In this document: positions 1 through 9,169 of the stretch, in pieces
How positions within the stretch are numbered: position 1 is the stretch's first letter
Layout: every line of letters begins with the position of its first letter
Source: Paenimyroides viscosum
Lineage (GTDB): Bacteria; Bacteroidota; Bacteroidia; Flavobacteriales; Flavobacteriaceae
Assembly (NCBI RefSeq): GCF_003858535.1
Contig: NZ_RQTJ01000002.1
Coordinates: 145,082 to 209,081 of the forward strand
Direction: 5' to 3'
DNA length: 64,000 nucleotides
The notes under the pieces: generated by a model
What the model saw: the letters and a program-made list of their open reading frames with translations, nothing else
What the model was told of the DNA's origin: nothing
The model's database searches: none
Made by a program: the position numbers and the translations under genes

Positions 1-586
1 AATGCACCTGCATTAACTTGGTTACATATTTCCCTATCACATCAAATTCAAGATTTACTTCGGTTCCAACTTTATAGGTTTTAAAAAGTGTATGCTCTAA
101 TGTATACGGAATTATCGCTACGCTAAAAGTATTAATTCCCGAATTTACAACCGTTAAACTCGTTCCGTCAACCGTAATCGATCCTTTATCAATAGTTACA
201 TGTTTTGATTTTGTACTGTATTCAAAACTAAAATACGTGCTTCCGCCAACTTCATCAACTTTTGTAATAACAGCCGTTTCATCAACATGCCCTTGCACAA
301 TATGTCCGTCTAACCGATCGTTCAAAGGCATTCCGCGTTCTAAGTTTACAATATCGCCCACCTTCCATAAGCCAATGGTAGTAACATCAATGGTTTCTTT
401 TATGGCTGTAACTTTGTACAAATCGTCATTAATTTCAACCACCGTTAAACATACGCCGTTGTGCGCCACACTTTGATCGATCTTTAACATTGCGGTAAAC
501 GAACTTTCTATAAAAAGGTGCACGTTTGTTTGATCGTGCTCTATTTTTCGTATAACTCCAAGAGTTTCAACAATACCAGTAAACAT
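1..586 (-). CDS. ribE: Riboflavin synthase alpha chain (partial)
   Basis: Reading the minus strand from the ATG at 586 gives MFTGIVE, the hallmark N-terminus of riboflavin synthase, which converts two 6,7-dimethyl-8-ribityllumazine molecules into riboflavin and a pyrimidine. Two lumazine-binding repeats are visible: the first contains NGVCLTVV (about residue 44), the second begins near GHIVQGHVDETA (about residue 96) and contains DGTSLTVV. The frame is open for 195 codons and runs off the left edge of the window, so only a few C-terminal residues should be missing. It is transcribed divergently from pdxA with 55 bp between the starts. That gap is too short for an FMN riboswitch. Confidence 0.95.
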   Translation of the reverse strand, partial: MFTGIVETLGVIRKIEHDQTNVHLFIESSFTAMLKIDQSVAHNGVCLTVVEINDDLYKVTAIKETIDVTTIGLWKVGDIVNLERGMPLNDRLDGHIVQGHVDETAVITKVDEVGGSTYFSFEYSTKSKHVTIDKGSITVDGTSLTVVNSGINTFSVAIIPYTLEHTLFKTYKVGTEVNLEFDVIGKYVTKLMQVH

Positions 587-603
587 AAGTAGAATAATTT
601 TAC

Positions 604-622
604 TAAATTTGTAACAAAATTA
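604..622. promoter_or_regulatory. Divergent ribE/pdxA promoter elements
   Basis: TAAATTTG at 604-611 on the plus strand fits the Bacteroidota -7 box TAnnTTTG and is placed correctly for pdxA. TAATTTTG on the minus strand (615-622) fits the same consensus for ribE. No convincing -33 TTTG was found for either. Confidence 0.45.
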
Positions 623-641
623 GCAATAATTAGCGCAACGC

Positions 642-1685
642 ATGTTTAAAAAAGGTGAAAATATTATATTAGGTATTTCAATAGGTGACATGAATGGCGT
701 TGGTCCAGAGGTTATTTTAAAAACTTTTGAAGATCAGCGAATGATGGAATTATGCACACCAGTGGTTTTTGGAAATGCCAAGTTGTTATCGTTTATAAAA
801 AAGATAATTAACTGTACAACCAACATACACGGAATAGATTCTTTAGATCAGATTCAAAAAGGCAAATTCAATGTTTTAAACCTTTGGAAAGAAGGTGTTA
901 ATTTAGATTTTGGTACGTTAAACGACACTGTTGGGCAGTATGCAATAAAATCGTTCGTGGCTGCAACCCAAGCTTTAAAAAACAACGAGATCGACGCTTT
1001 GGTTACCGCACCAATAAACAAATACAATATTCAGTCCGACGAATTTCAGTTTCCCGGACACACCGATTATTTAGATAAAGAGTTAGACGGAAATGCGTTA
1101 ATGTTTATGATTAGCGAAGATATTAAGGTTGGTTTGGTTACAGATCACGTTCCATTACAGCAAGTATCAAAAAGTTTAACACCAGATTTAATCAAACAAA
1201 AAGTACGCACAATAAACAAATCGCTTATTCAGGATTTTAATGTAATCAAACCACGCATTGCCTTGTTGGGATTAAACCCACACAGTGGCGACAACGGAAT
1301 TATTGGCAACGAAGAATTAAATTTTATAAACAATACAGTAAAAGAATTGTTCAATGAGAACATAATTATTTACGGACCTTATTCTGCCGATGCTTTTTTT
1401 GGATCAGAACAATTCAAAAATTTCGATGCCGTTGTAGCCTGTTATCACGATCAAGGGTTAATTCCGTTTAAAACCTTAAGTTTTGGCAATGGCGTGAACT
1501 ATACCGCTGGGCTAGATAAAATTCGTACATCGCCGGATCACGGCACCGCTTACGACATTGCAGGTAAAGGCACTGCCGATTTTACCTCATTTAAAAACGC
1601 GGTTTACGCAGCAATAGATATTTACAACAATAAAAACGAGTATTTGCAAAGCACAGCGAACCCTTTAAAGGTTTCAAATGTTTAA
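642..1685 (+). CDS. pdxA: 4-hydroxythreonine-4-phosphate dehydrogenase
   Basis: This 347-residue PdxA protein oxidises 4-phosphohydroxy-L-threonine in the DXP-dependent pyridoxal phosphate pathway. Family motifs appear in order: GDMNGVGPE near the N-terminus, TAPINK and GHTDYL in the middle, TDHVPL, LNPHSGDNG, then GPYSADAFF, YHDQGLIPFK and HGTAYDIAGKGTAD at the C-terminus. The histidines in GHTD, NPHSG and YHDQG match the family's divalent-metal and substrate ligands. The length is normal. It starts 55 bp from ribE on the opposite strand and ends 65 bp before yceD, which has its own promoter. Confidence 0.95.
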   Translation: MFKKGENIILGISIGDMNGVGPEVILKTFEDQRMMELCTPVVFGNAKLLSFIKKIINCTTNIHGIDSLDQIQKGKFNVLNLWKEGVNLDFGTLNDTVGQYAIKSFVAATQALKNNEIDALVTAPINKYNIQSDEFQFPGHTDYLDKELDGNALMFMISEDIKVGLVTDHVPLQQVSKSLTPDLIKQKVRTINKSLIQDFNVIKPRIALLGLNPHSGDNGIIGNEELNFINNTVKELFNENIIIYGPYSADAFFGSEQFKNFDAVVACYHDQGLIPFKTLSFGNGVNYTAGLDKIRTSPDHGTAYDIAGKGTADFTSFKNAVYAAIDIYNNKNEYLQSTANPLKVSNV

Positions 1686-1708
1686 CAACAAAAAAATAGT
1701 GATAACTA

Positions 1709-1737
1709 TTTGTAATTAAATAATTTTTATATCTTTG
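1709..1737 (+). promoter_or_regulatory. Promoter of yceD-rpmF
   Basis: TTTG at 1709-1712 and TATCTTTG at 1730-1737 match the Bacteroidota -33 and -7 elements with a 17-bp spacer. The predicted transcript starts only a few bases before the yceD start codon. Confidence 0.55.
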
Positions 1738-1750
1738 CACGCTCAAATAG

Positions 1751-2353
1751 ATGGTTATGGTAAATGAAAAAGATTTTTTAATCCAGTTCACCGGATTAAA
1801 GTTAGGGGAACATCAATTTGAATATCATATCGAAAATGATTTTTTTGATATGTTTAATTACAGTGAATTCAACAGCACTAACATACAGGTTAACATTACA
1901 ATGCTAAAAAAAACCACCATGTTAGAATTGCAGTTTTCTCACAAAGGCACAATAAATGTACCCTGCGATGTAACTAACGAAGATTTTGATTTACCTATTG
2001 AAGGAAATTTAAATTTGTTAGTAAAATTTGGCGAAGAATTTAATAATGATAGCGAGGATTTATTAATTTTGCCGCAAGGAGAATTTCAACTCAATGTAAT
2101 GCAGTACATTTATGAAATGATTGCCTTATCGGTTCCCTACAAAAGGATACATCCCGATATAGCAGCAGATTATGAAGAGGAAGAATCAGGCGATGAGTTA
2201 GATTTTCTAGACAGTGATGACTTGGAGATGATAAACGAAGACGATGCTGATAACGACGAAGAAAATAATAATGAAACCGAAGAAAATTCGGACAATAATA
2301 AAGATACAGACCCACGTTGGGACAAATTAAAACAACTATTAACGGATAAATAA
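1751..2353 (+). CDS. yceD: YceD/DUF177 family protein
   Basis: A 200-residue DUF177 (YceD) protein, recognised from its sequence type and its invariant position immediately before rpmF. The N-terminal two thirds form the DUF177 core. The last 55 or so residues are very acidic (EEEESGDELDFLDSDD and a D/E/N-rich run) before a basic end, DPRWDKLKQLLTDK, typical of the Bacteroidota members. The family is linked to 23S rRNA or ribosome biogenesis in plants and bacteria, but its biochemistry here is inferred. The second ATG (1757) is an alternative start. rpmF follows after 9 bp, so the two are co-transcribed. Confidence 0.85.
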   Translation: MVMVNEKDFLIQFTGLKLGEHQFEYHIENDFFDMFNYSEFNSTNIQVNITMLKKTTMLELQFSHKGTINVPCDVTNEDFDLPIEGNLNLLVKFGEEFNNDSEDLLILPQGEFQLNVMQYIYEMIALSVPYKRIHPDIAADYEEEESGDELDFLDSDDLEMINEDDADNDEENNNETEENSDNNKDTDPRWDKLKQLLTDK

Positions 2354-2362
2354 TACTGTAAG

Positions 2363-2557
2363 ATGGCACATCCTAAAAGAAAAACCTCGAAAACAAGAAG
2401 AGATAAAAGAAGAACTCATTACAAAGCTGTAGCTCCAACAATCGGAACTTGCGCAGTAACTGGTGAGGCACACTTAATGCACAGAGCACACTGGCATGAA
2501 GGAAAATTATATTACAGAGGACAAGTTTTAGTAGACAAAACAGAAGCTGTAGCTTAA
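2363..2557 (+). CDS. rpmF: 50S ribosomal protein L32
   Basis: A 64-residue L32, a component of the large ribosomal subunit, with the characteristic start [17 protein letters not shown]. The zinc-ribbon cysteines of classic L32 are mostly absent: only one Cys (GTCAVTG) remains and the second pair is replaced by histidines (HLMHRAHWH). This is therefore a zinc-independent or altered form. It sits between yceD and fabH, a widely conserved arrangement, and is followed by a clear terminator. Confidence 0.97.
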   Translation: MAHPKRKTSKTRRDKRRTHYKAVAPTIGTCAVTGEAHLMHRAHWHEGKLYYRGQVLVDKTEAVA

Positions 2558-2570
2558 TTCTAAAAGAATA

Positions 2571-2600
2571 AAAAAAGCTCTCGCAATGCGAGAGTTTTTT
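2571..2600 (+). terminator. rpmF terminator
   Basis: CTCTCGC (2578-2584) pairs with GCGAGAG (2588-2594) across a 3-nt loop and is followed by T6. Confidence 0.85.
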
Positions 2601-2720
2601 AGTTTAGCGTAAATTCAAACAAACAGCAAAACTGCTTTTTCAATAAAAAAAGCTGCTATTTGCTATTTTTTTTGTAATTTTCACCACTTTTTCAACTTTT
2701 TGAACATAAAGTAGTCCCTT

Positions 2721-3719
2721 ATGACAAAAATTTCAGCAGCCATTACAGCGGTTGGTAAATACGTACCAGATTTTGTGTTGTCTAATCAAGTATTAGAAAC
2801 AATGGTTGATACAAATGACGAATGGATTACCTCTCGTACAGGTATCAAAGAGCGCCGAATCTTAAAAGATAAAGACAAAGGCACTTCTTTCATGGCTATA
2901 AAAGCCGCAGAAGATCTAATTGCTAAAAAAGGTTTAGACCCAAAAGAAATTGATCTAGTTTTAATGGCAACCACTACACCCGATATGCCAGTGGCATCAA
3001 CAGGTGTATTTGTAGCTACGCAAATTGGCGCTACCAATGCTTTTTCTTATGACTTGCAAGCGGCATGCTCTAGCTTTTTATACGGCTTGTCTACCGCAAC
3101 TTCATACATAGAATCAGGCAGATACAAAAAAGTATTATTAATAGGTGCAGACAAAATGTCTTCTATCATTGATTATACCGATCGTGCTACTTGCATTATT
3201 TTTGGCGATGGTGCCGGTGCAGTACTAATCGAAGCAAATACAGAAGGTTTAGGCTTTCAAGACGAAATTTTAAAAAGCGATGGTGTGGGTCGTGAGTTTC
3301 TTAAAATTGAAGCAGGCGGATCCATCCTTCCCTCTTCAGAAGAAACCGTTAAAAACAAACAACATTTTGTACATCAAGATGGCAAAACCGTTTTTAAATA
3401 CGCAGTTTCTGGTATGGCAGACGTTAGTGAACAAATTATGAAACGTAATAATTTAACGCACGACGATATTAACTGGTTAGTTCCACACCAAGCAAACAAA
3501 CGCATCATTGACGCTACTGCAAACCGTATGGATTTATCAGAAGATAAAGTTATGGTTAACATTCACAAATACGGTAACACCACATCGGCAACCCTACCTT
3601 TACTTTTAGCCGACTTTGAAAATCAACTAAAAAAAGGCGATAATTTAATCTTAGCTTCTTTTGGCGGCGGATTTACATGGGGGGCAATTTACCTAAAATG
3701 GGCATACACAAACAATTAA
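2721..3719 (+). CDS. fabH: Beta-ketoacyl-ACP synthase III
   Basis: A 332-residue FabH, which condenses an acyl-CoA with malonyl-ACP to start fatty-acid synthesis. The catalytic triad is visible: Cys116 in AACSSF, His in VPHQANKR (about residue 258) and Asn in HKYGNTTSA (about residue 288). The C-terminal GGGFTWGA motif is intact and the length is standard. It lies between the rpmF terminator and accB, so it probably has its own promoter in 2601-2720. The neighbouring accB and accC supply malonyl-CoA for the same pathway. Confidence 0.96.
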   Translation: MTKISAAITAVGKYVPDFVLSNQVLETMVDTNDEWITSRTGIKERRILKDKDKGTSFMAIKAAEDLIAKKGLDPKEIDLVLMATTTPDMPVASTGVFVATQIGATNAFSYDLQAACSSFLYGLSTATSYIESGRYKKVLLIGADKMSSIIDYTDRATCIIFGDGAGAVLIEANTEGLGFQDEILKSDGVGREFLKIEAGGSILPSSEETVKNKQHFVHQDGKTVFKYAVSGMADVSEQIMKRNNLTHDDINWLVPHQANKRIIDATANRMDLSEDKVMVNIHKYGNTTSATLPLLLADFENQLKKGDNLILASFGGGFTWGAIYLKWAYTNN

Positions 3720-3754
3720 GAATTAACATAAACGAACAATAAATTTAGCTTGAT

Positions 3755-4249
3755 ATGGATATCAGAGAAATTCAAAATTTAATCAAATTTGTAGCAAAAT
3801 CTGGAGCTACTGAAGTAAAATTAGAAATGGATGATATTAAAATCACCATTAAAACAACTTCAGAAAACGCTACTGTAGAAAACGGAAACTACGTTCAACA
3901 TATACCGGTTTCAATGCCACAAGTACAAGCTGCAGCACCGGTTGCACAAGCTACAGAAGCACCAGCCGCACCAGCTGTTGCAAATGACGATGCAAATGAC
4001 GATGCAAAATACATTACGGTAAAATCTCCAATTATTGGAACATTCTACCGCAAACCATCACCAGACAAACCTGCGTTTGTAGAAGTTGGCGCAACAATTA
4101 AAACAGGTGATGTTTTATGTGTAATTGAAGCAATGAAATTATTCAACGAAATTGAATCTGAAGTATCAGGAAAAATCGTTAAGGTTTTAGTAGACGATTC
4201 TTCTCCGGTAGAATTTGATCAACCATTATTTTTAGTAGATCCATCTTAA
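3755..4249 (+). CDS. accB: Acetyl-CoA carboxylase biotin carboxyl carrier protein
   Basis: A 164-residue biotin carrier subunit of acetyl-CoA carboxylase. The C-terminal half is a biotinyl domain with the motif VIEAMKLFNEIE, whose Lys128 is the biotinylation site. An N-terminal segment (1-50) precedes an Ala/Pro/Gln-rich flexible linker (about 60-90) containing a short ANDDANDDA duplication. It is 35 bp downstream of fabH and shortly before accC, its partner, and is likely co-transcribed with both. Confidence 0.96.
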   Translation: MDIREIQNLIKFVAKSGATEVKLEMDDIKITIKTTSENATVENGNYVQHIPVSMPQVQAAAPVAQATEAPAAPAVANDDANDDAKYITVKSPIIGTFYRKPSPDKPAFVEVGATIKTGDVLCVIEAMKLFNEIESEVSGKIVKVLVDDSSPVEFDQPLFLVDPS

Positions 4250-4341
4250 TTTGATCATTTGAAGAGGTGTTGATCTGAAAAAGATTGGCGCACCTCAAAA
4301 ATTTTCAGATTTTCAAATTGTTTAATTTTCAAATTAAAAAG

Positions 4342-5694
4342 ATGTTTAAAAAAATATTAATTGCAAATCGCGGTGAAATTGCTTTACGAGTTATAAGAAC
4401 TTGTAGAGAAATGGGTATTAAAACCGTTGCCGTTTATTCTACTGCCGACGCAGACAGTTTACACGTTCGCTTTGCAGACGAAGCAGTTTGTATTGGGCCG
4501 GCACCAAGTGCGCAATCGTACTTAAAAATGCAGAACATTATAGCAGCTGCAGAAATCACAAATGCCGATGCTATTCACCCTGGATACGGTTTCTTGTCTG
4601 AAAACGCAAAATTTTCTGAATTATGCCAAAAACACGGCATTAAATTCATAGGCGCATCGCCAGACATGATCGATAAAATGGGAGATAAAGCTACCGCTAA
4701 AGAAACCATGAAAGCTGCGGGTGTACCATGTGTACCAGGTTCAGACGGATTATTGGAATCTTTAGAACATGCAGGTAAAGTTGCCAAAGAAATCGGATAT
4801 CCGGTTATGATGAAAGCAACTGCAGGTGGTGGTGGTAAAGGTATGCGCGAAATCTGGAAAGAAGATGAACTAGAGAAAGCTTGGGAAAGCGCACGCCAAG
4901 AAGCTGCTGCATCATTCGGAAACGACGGTATGTACATGGAAAAACTGATTGTTGATCCACGCCATATCGAAATCCAAGTTGTAGGTGATTCTTACGGAAA
5001 AGCTTGTCATTTATCAGAACGCGATTGTTCTATTCAACGTCGTCACCAGAAATTAACAGAAGAAACGCCTTCTCCTTTCATGACAGATGAATTGCGTTTA
5101 AAAATGGGTGAAGCTGCTGTTAAAGCTGCCGAATATATTAAATACGAAGGTGCGGGAACTATTGAGTTTTTAGTTGATAAAGACCGTAATTTCTATTTTA
5201 TGGAAATGAACACGCGTATTCAGGTAGAACACCCTATTACAGAGCAAGTTATTGATTACGATTTAATTCGTGAGCAAATCTTGGTTGCTGCAGGAGTGCC
5301 AATTTCGGGTAAAAACTATTTACCAGAATTACACTCAATTGAATGCCGTATTAATGCTGAAGATCCATTTAACGATTTTCGCCCGTCGCCAGGTAAAATT
5401 ACTACCTTGCACGCACCAGGTGGTCATGGAGTACGTTTAGACACACACGTTTATTCGGGTTACACTATTCCACCAAATTACGATTCAATGATTGCCAAGT
5501 TAATTACAACAGCACAAACACGCGAAGAAGCTATCAGTAAAATGAAACGCGCTTTAGACGAGTTTGTTATTGAAGGTATTAAAACTACAATTCCTTTCCA
5601 CCGCCAGTTAATGGATAATCCGGATTATGTTGCCGGAAACTACACAACAGCGTTTATGGAAACATTTAAAATACAAAAACCTGTAGAGGAATAA
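4342..5694 (+). CDS. accC: Acetyl-CoA carboxylase, biotin carboxylase subunit
   Basis: A 450-residue biotin carboxylase that performs the ATP-dependent carboxylation of AccB-bound biotin. It begins [16 protein letters not shown], the standard family N-terminus. An upstream ATG at 4285 would add 19 non-homologous residues (rich in NFQIFKLF), so 4342 is preferred. The ATP-grasp glycine loop ([10 protein letters not shown]), the [14 protein letters not shown] active-site segment and the C-terminal cap are present. It ends the fabH-accB-accC cluster and is followed by a terminator. The carboxyltransferase genes accA/accD are not in the window. Confidence 0.96.
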   Translation: MFKKILIANRGEIALRVIRTCREMGIKTVAVYSTADADSLHVRFADEAVCIGPAPSAQSYLKMQNIIAAAEITNADAIHPGYGFLSENAKFSELCQKHGIKFIGASPDMIDKMGDKATAKETMKAAGVPCVPGSDGLLESLEHAGKVAKEIGYPVMMKATAGGGGKGMREIWKEDELEKAWESARQEAAASFGNDGMYMEKLIVDPRHIEIQVVGDSYGKACHLSERDCSIQRRHQKLTEETPSPFMTDELRLKMGEAAVKAAEYIKYEGAGTIEFLVDKDRNFYFMEMNTRIQVEHPITEQVIDYDLIREQILVAAGVPISGKNYLPELHSIECRINAEDPFNDFRPSPGKITTLHAPGGHGVRLDTHVYSGYTIPPNYDSMIAKLITTAQTREEAISKMKRALDEFVIEGIKTTIPFHRQLMDNPDYVAGNYTTAFMETFKIQKPVEE

Positions 5695-5699
5695 TTGAT

Positions 5700-5730
5700 A
5701 AAGTCGAGTTTTTTAAGCTCGACTTTTTTA
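5700..5730 (+). terminator. accC terminator
   Basis: AAGTCGAG (5701-5708) pairs with CTCGACTT (5718-5725), followed by a T run. Confidence 0.8.
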
Positions 5731-5896
5731 TTGATGTTATAGAAAATCAAATCATTAATAAAGTTTTATGGTAGATATTTAGGATATCTAAAAGAATTGC
5801 TGGACTAATTTGAAGATTAAACATCAGCAGTAAAATCCTTACTAATTCTTTTTATTCAAAGAAATGTAATTTTTTATAAAATTAAACTGCAAAAAC

Positions 5897-5926
5897 TTTG
5901 AAAACAGAATAAAAAGTTTATCTTTG
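5897..5926 (+). promoter_or_regulatory. Promoter of the cold-shock gene
   Basis: TTTG at 5897-5900 and TATCTTTG at 5919-5926 with an 18-bp spacer match the Bacteroidota -33/-7 pattern. The transcript would start near 5933, giving a leader of about 25 nt of almost pure A/T before the ATG. The preceding 5731-5896 shows no gene. Confidence 0.6.
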
Positions 5927-5957
5927 ACCATTATTAATTTATTTTATTATTATTACA

Positions 5958-6152
5958 ATGAGAACAGGTACAGTAAAGTTCTTCAATGAATCAAAAGGAT
6001 TTGGATTTATTACAGACGAAACAACAGGTCAAGACATTTTTGTTCACATCTCTGGACTTAAGTCAAGAGAATTAAAAGATGGAGATGTAGTTAACTACGT
6101 TGAATCTGATGGAAAAAAAGGGAAAATCGCAACTGACGTTGTTGTTTTATAA
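5958..6152 (+). CDS. cspA: Cold-shock family RNA-binding protein
   Basis: A 64-residue single cold-shock domain. Both nucleic-acid binding motifs are intact: RNP1 as KGFGFIT (about residues 13-19) and RNP2 as DIFVHIS (about 27-33). Such proteins bind single-stranded RNA/DNA and act as RNA chaperones. It is monocistronic, with its own promoter and terminator. The leader is short, unlike the long thermosensor leader of E. coli cspA, so regulation by that route is not evident here. Confidence 0.93.
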   Translation: MRTGTVKFFNESKGFGFITDETTGQDIFVHISGLKSRELKDGDVVNYVESDGKKGKIATDVVVL

Positions 6153-6189
6153 TATACGTTAGTTAACAACATATATTTAATTCCAAGTA

Positions 6190-6219
6190 AAAACACCTGC
6201 AAAGCGCAGGTGTTTTTTT
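6190..6219 (+). terminator. Cold-shock gene terminator
   Basis: AACACCTGC (6192-6200) pairs perfectly with GCAGGTGTT (6206-6214) and is followed by a T run. Confidence 0.85.
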
Positions 6220-6426
6220 GTTTATAAACTTTAATTTTTGCTATTAAACTTTTTTATATAAAGGGTGACCTATTCTTTAAAAACAATTATTGTTTACCAA
6301 TAAACCATTTTAATTAAAATTTAGATTCAAGCAGAATTTTTATTTAAAATGATTATAAATTACACCGAACTACTAAAATCGCTCACAATTCAAAACATTT
6401 AGGTTTTTTATACGCACTTAAAAAAT
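6220..6426. other. AT-rich intergenic region before nuo
   Basis: No open frame, RNA gene or repeat is recognisable in this stretch. It is the upstream region of the nuo promoter and may contain regulatory sites that cannot be identified by eye. Confidence 0.5.
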
Positions 6427-6434
6427 TATATTTG
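6427..6434 (+). promoter_or_regulatory. nuo operon -7 element
   Basis: TATATTTG at 6427-6434 matches TAnnTTTG. Transcription would begin near 6441, which excludes the possible TTG start at 6439 and supports the ATG at 6463 as the start of nuoA. No good -33 element is seen. Confidence 0.5.
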
Positions 6435-6462
6435 AGATTTGAAAATTAATGCAACAAATAAC

Positions 6463-6828
6463 ATGCAATCAAATCAATTAGATTTAATTCCAATCCTTAT
6501 GCAGCTTGGTCTGGCAGCGGGTTTTGTTCTTGTAACCATTATCGTTTCCGGATTTTTAGGACCTAAAAAAGCATCGAAAAATAAAGATGTAAACTTTGAA
6601 TGTGGTATCGAATCGTTCGGTAATGCTCGCGTTCCTTTTAACGTTCGCTACTTTTTAGTGGCTATTCTTTTTGTTTTGTTCGATGTAGAAGTTATTTTCA
6701 TGTATCCGTGGGCAGTAAACTTCATGGAACTAGGCTGGGAAGGCTTATACAAAATGGGCATTTTCATGTTCCTATTAATTATAGGATTATTGTACGAGTT
6801 CAAGAAAAAAGGATTAGAGTTTGAATAA
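6463..6828 (+). CDS. nuoA: NADH-quinone oxidoreductase subunit A
   Basis: A 121-residue NuoA, a small membrane subunit of respiratory complex I, with three predicted transmembrane segments. The conserved stretch [21 protein letters not shown], at the quinone-chamber loop, is recognisable, as is the acidic [11 protein letters not shown] motif in helix 2. The ATG at 6463 is chosen over an in-frame TTG 24 bp upstream because the promoter lies immediately before that TTG. It opens the 14-gene nuo operon; nuoB starts 14 bp later. Confidence 0.94.
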   Translation: MQSNQLDLIPILMQLGLAAGFVLVTIIVSGFLGPKKASKNKDVNFECGIESFGNARVPFNVRYFLVAILFVLFDVEVIFMYPWAVNFMELGWEGLYKMGIFMFLLIIGLLYEFKKKGLEFE

Positions 6829-6842
6829 ATGCAGAATTAATT

Positions 6843-7394
6843 ATGAGTAATCCATCAAACATAAAACAAGTTGCTCCGCCCGAAGGTTTTTCTGGCGAAG
6901 GTTTTTTTGCAACAAAATTAAGTGAAGTTGTAGGTTTGGCACGTGCCAATTCTATGTGGCCTTTGCCTTTTGCTACTTCTTGCTGCGGTATTGAATACAT
7001 GGCAACCATGGCAGCTACTTACGATATTGGTCGATTTGGATCAGAACGTATGAGTTTCTCGCCACGCCAAGCAGATATGCTTTTGGTAATGGGAACCATC
7101 TCCAAAAAAATGGCTCCAATTTTACGTCAGGTGTACGAACAAATGGCAGAACCTAAATGGGTTATTGCTGTTGGGGCGTGTGCAAGCACAGGTGGTGTTT
7201 TTGACACCTATTCGGTTCTTCAAGGAATTGATAAAGTAATTCCGGTTGATGTATATGTACCGGGATGCCCACCAAGACCTGAACAAATTTTAGACGGAAT
7301 CATTGAACTGCAAAACATCGTTAAAAACGAATCGGTTCGCCGTAGAAGCAGCGATGAATATAAAGATTTATTAAACTCATACAACATCAAATAA
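6843..7394 (+). CDS. nuoB: NADH-quinone oxidoreductase subunit B
   Basis: A 183-residue NuoB, which carries cluster N2, the last [4Fe-4S] centre before quinone. The four ligands are visible in the tandem-Cys motif TSCCGIEY, in GACASTGG and in VPGCPPRPE. The C-terminal tail ([19 protein letters not shown]) is typical of Bacteroidota members. nuoC follows after 1 bp. Confidence 0.96.
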   Translation: MSNPSNIKQVAPPEGFSGEGFFATKLSEVVGLARANSMWPLPFATSCCGIEYMATMAATYDIGRFGSERMSFSPRQADMLLVMGTISKKMAPILRQVYEQMAEPKWVIAVGACASTGGVFDTYSVLQGIDKVIPVDVYVPGCPPRPEQILDGIIELQNIVKNESVRRRSSDEYKDLLNSYNIK

Positions 7395-7395
7395 C

Positions 7396-7917
7396 ATGAG
7401 CTTAACAAACGAAATCATTCAGCAAACATTAAGTCAGAAGTTTACACCAAAGGTGGAAAACTTTCATATCCTACACGATATGTTGGCATTTGAAGTTAAG
7501 AAAGACGCATCATTTGAGGTGATTAAATTCTTAAAAGAAGATCCTTCAATGAACTTCAATTTTTTAACTGATGTTTGCGGGGTTCATTACCCTGATTACG
7601 AAACAGATCGCCAGTTTTGTGTAGTATATCACTTACACAATTGGTTTGATAATGTAAGAATTCGAGTTAAGGTATTCTTACCGGCATCGAATCCTGAAGT
7701 GGAAAGTATTGTTCCACTATATGCCGGAGCAAACTGGCAAGAACGCGAAACCTATGATTTTTACGGAATTACTTTTAAAAACCATCCGCAGTTAAAACGT
7801 ATTTTAAATATGGATGAAATGGAATCGTTTCCGTTGAGAAAAGAATTTCCTTTAGAAGATCAAGGCAGAACCGATAAAGACGACCGTTTCTTTGGTAGAA
7901 CAGGTCCTAATTGTTAA
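7396..7917 (+). CDS. nuoC: NADH-quinone oxidoreductase subunit C
   Basis: A 173-residue NuoC, a peripheral-arm subunit that packs against NuoD and NuoB. The 30-kDa subunit signature is present as WQERETYDFYGI followed by RILNMDEMESFPLRKEFPLE. Here nuoC and nuoD are separate genes, unlike the fused nuoCD of E. coli. nuoD starts 10 bp downstream. Confidence 0.95.
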   Translation: MSLTNEIIQQTLSQKFTPKVENFHILHDMLAFEVKKDASFEVIKFLKEDPSMNFNFLTDVCGVHYPDYETDRQFCVVYHLHNWFDNVRIRVKVFLPASNPEVESIVPLYAGANWQERETYDFYGITFKNHPQLKRILNMDEMESFPLRKEFPLEDQGRTDKDDRFFGRTGPNC

Positions 7918-7927
7918 AAAGAATACT

Positions 7928-9166
7928 ATGTCAGATTTATTATTAGTGCCCGAAAAACGATTTGAAAAACAAATCAAGGCAACAAAAGAAAAAGATGGTG
8001 TAGAATTATCTATATTAAATCTAGGTCCCACACACCCTGCAACCCACGGTATTTTCCAAAACATTTTATTAATGGACGGAGAAAAAATTATCGATGGCGA
8101 AGGTACTGTTGGATACATTCACCGTGCATTTGAAAAAATTGCCGAAAACCGACCTTTTTATCAAATCAACGTATTAACCGATCGTTTAAACTATTGCTCC
8201 TCTCCTATCAATAATACAGGTTGGTGGATGACGGTTGAAAAAATGCTGGGTATCGAAATTCCAAAACGCGTACAATACATGCGTGTAATTATTATGGAAT
8301 TAGCTCGTATTGCCGATCATATTATTTGTAGTTCGGTTATGGGTGTTGATACCGGTGCTTTAACTGGTTTCTTATACGTGATGCAATACCGTGAGAAAAT
8401 TTACGAAATCTACGAAGAAATTTGTGGAGCTCGTTTAACGACAAACATGGGAAGAATTGGTGGTTTTGAACGTGAATGGAGCGAAGCTGCTTGGAGAAAA
8501 ATCGATGAATTTTTAGCAGAATTCCCTGCCGTTTGGACAGAGTTTGAAAACATGCTTTCAAGAAACAGAATCTTTATGGATCGTACCATTGGCGCTGGAG
8601 CGATTGATGCTGAACTGGCAATGAGCTACGGATTTACAGGTCCTAACTTACGTGCTGCTGGTGTTGATTACGATATTCGCGTAGCAAGTCCGTATTGTTC
8701 GTATGAAGATTTTGAGTTCGATATTCCTGTTGGTCAAAACGGTGATTGTTACGATCGTTTTTGTGTTCGTAATGCAGAAGTTTGGGAAAGTATGAAAATT
8801 ATTCGTCAGGCATTAGAAAAAATGCCGGCCGAAGGTGGTTATCATGCCGATGTTCCCGAATATTATCTTCCTCCAAAAGAAGAAGTTTACAACAATATGG
8901 AAGCATTAATTTACCACTTTAAAATTGTTATGGGTGAAATTCCTGTTCCAAATACCGAAGTGTATCATTCTGTTGAAGGCGGTAACGGTGAATTAGGTTT
9001 CTACTTAATCACCAACGGTAGCCGCGTGCCTTATCGTTTACATTTCCGCAGACCATGTTTTATTTATTACCAAGCATTTAACGAAATTGTAAAAGGCCGC
9101 AGTTTATCTGATGCCATTATTACCTTATCGAGTATGAACGTTATTGCAGGAGAATTAGATTGCTAA
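7928..9166 (+). CDS. nuoD: NADH-quinone oxidoreductase subunit D
   Basis: A 412-residue NuoD (49-kDa subunit) that forms the quinone-binding pocket with NuoB. Conserved parts include GPTHPATHG near the N-terminus, the quinone-site histidine in that loop, GALTGFLYVMQYRE, and the C-terminal LDC end derived from the hydrogenase ancestor. The ATG at 7928 (MSDLLLVPEKRF) is preferred over a start 36 bp upstream that would overlap nuoC. nuoE follows after 3 bp. Confidence 0.95.
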   Translation: MSDLLLVPEKRFEKQIKATKEKDGVELSILNLGPTHPATHGIFQNILLMDGEKIIDGEGTVGYIHRAFEKIAENRPFYQINVLTDRLNYCSSPINNTGWWMTVEKMLGIEIPKRVQYMRVIIMELARIADHIICSSVMGVDTGALTGFLYVMQYREKIYEIYEEICGARLTTNMGRIGGFEREWSEAAWRKIDEFLAEFPAVWTEFENMLSRNRIFMDRTIGAGAIDAELAMSYGFTGPNLRAAGVDYDIRVASPYCSYEDFEFDIPVGQNGDCYDRFCVRNAEVWESMKIIRQALEKMPAEGGYHADVPEYYLPPKEEVYNNMEALIYHFKIVMGEIPVPNTEVYHSVEGGNGELGFYLITNGSRVPYRLHFRRPCFIYYQAFNEIVKGRSLSDAIITLSSMNVIAGELDC

Positions 9167-9169
9167 CTT

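Noticed and set aside
237..476. Plus-strand frame opposite ribE
   Set aside because: The minus strand encodes a continuous riboflavin synthase with its hallmark N-terminus; the plus frame is a shadow.
587..641. FMN riboswitch upstream of ribE
   Set aside because: Only 55 bp separate the divergent genes and no conserved RFN elements are seen.
4285..4341. Upstream ATG extension of accC
   Set aside because: The extra 19 residues (rich in F, Q, K from an AT repeat) are absent from biotin carboxylases, which start at [12 protein letters not shown].
6439..6462. TTG start for nuoA
   Set aside because: It lies at or before the predicted transcription start; the ATG at 6463 fits the promoter and the family length.
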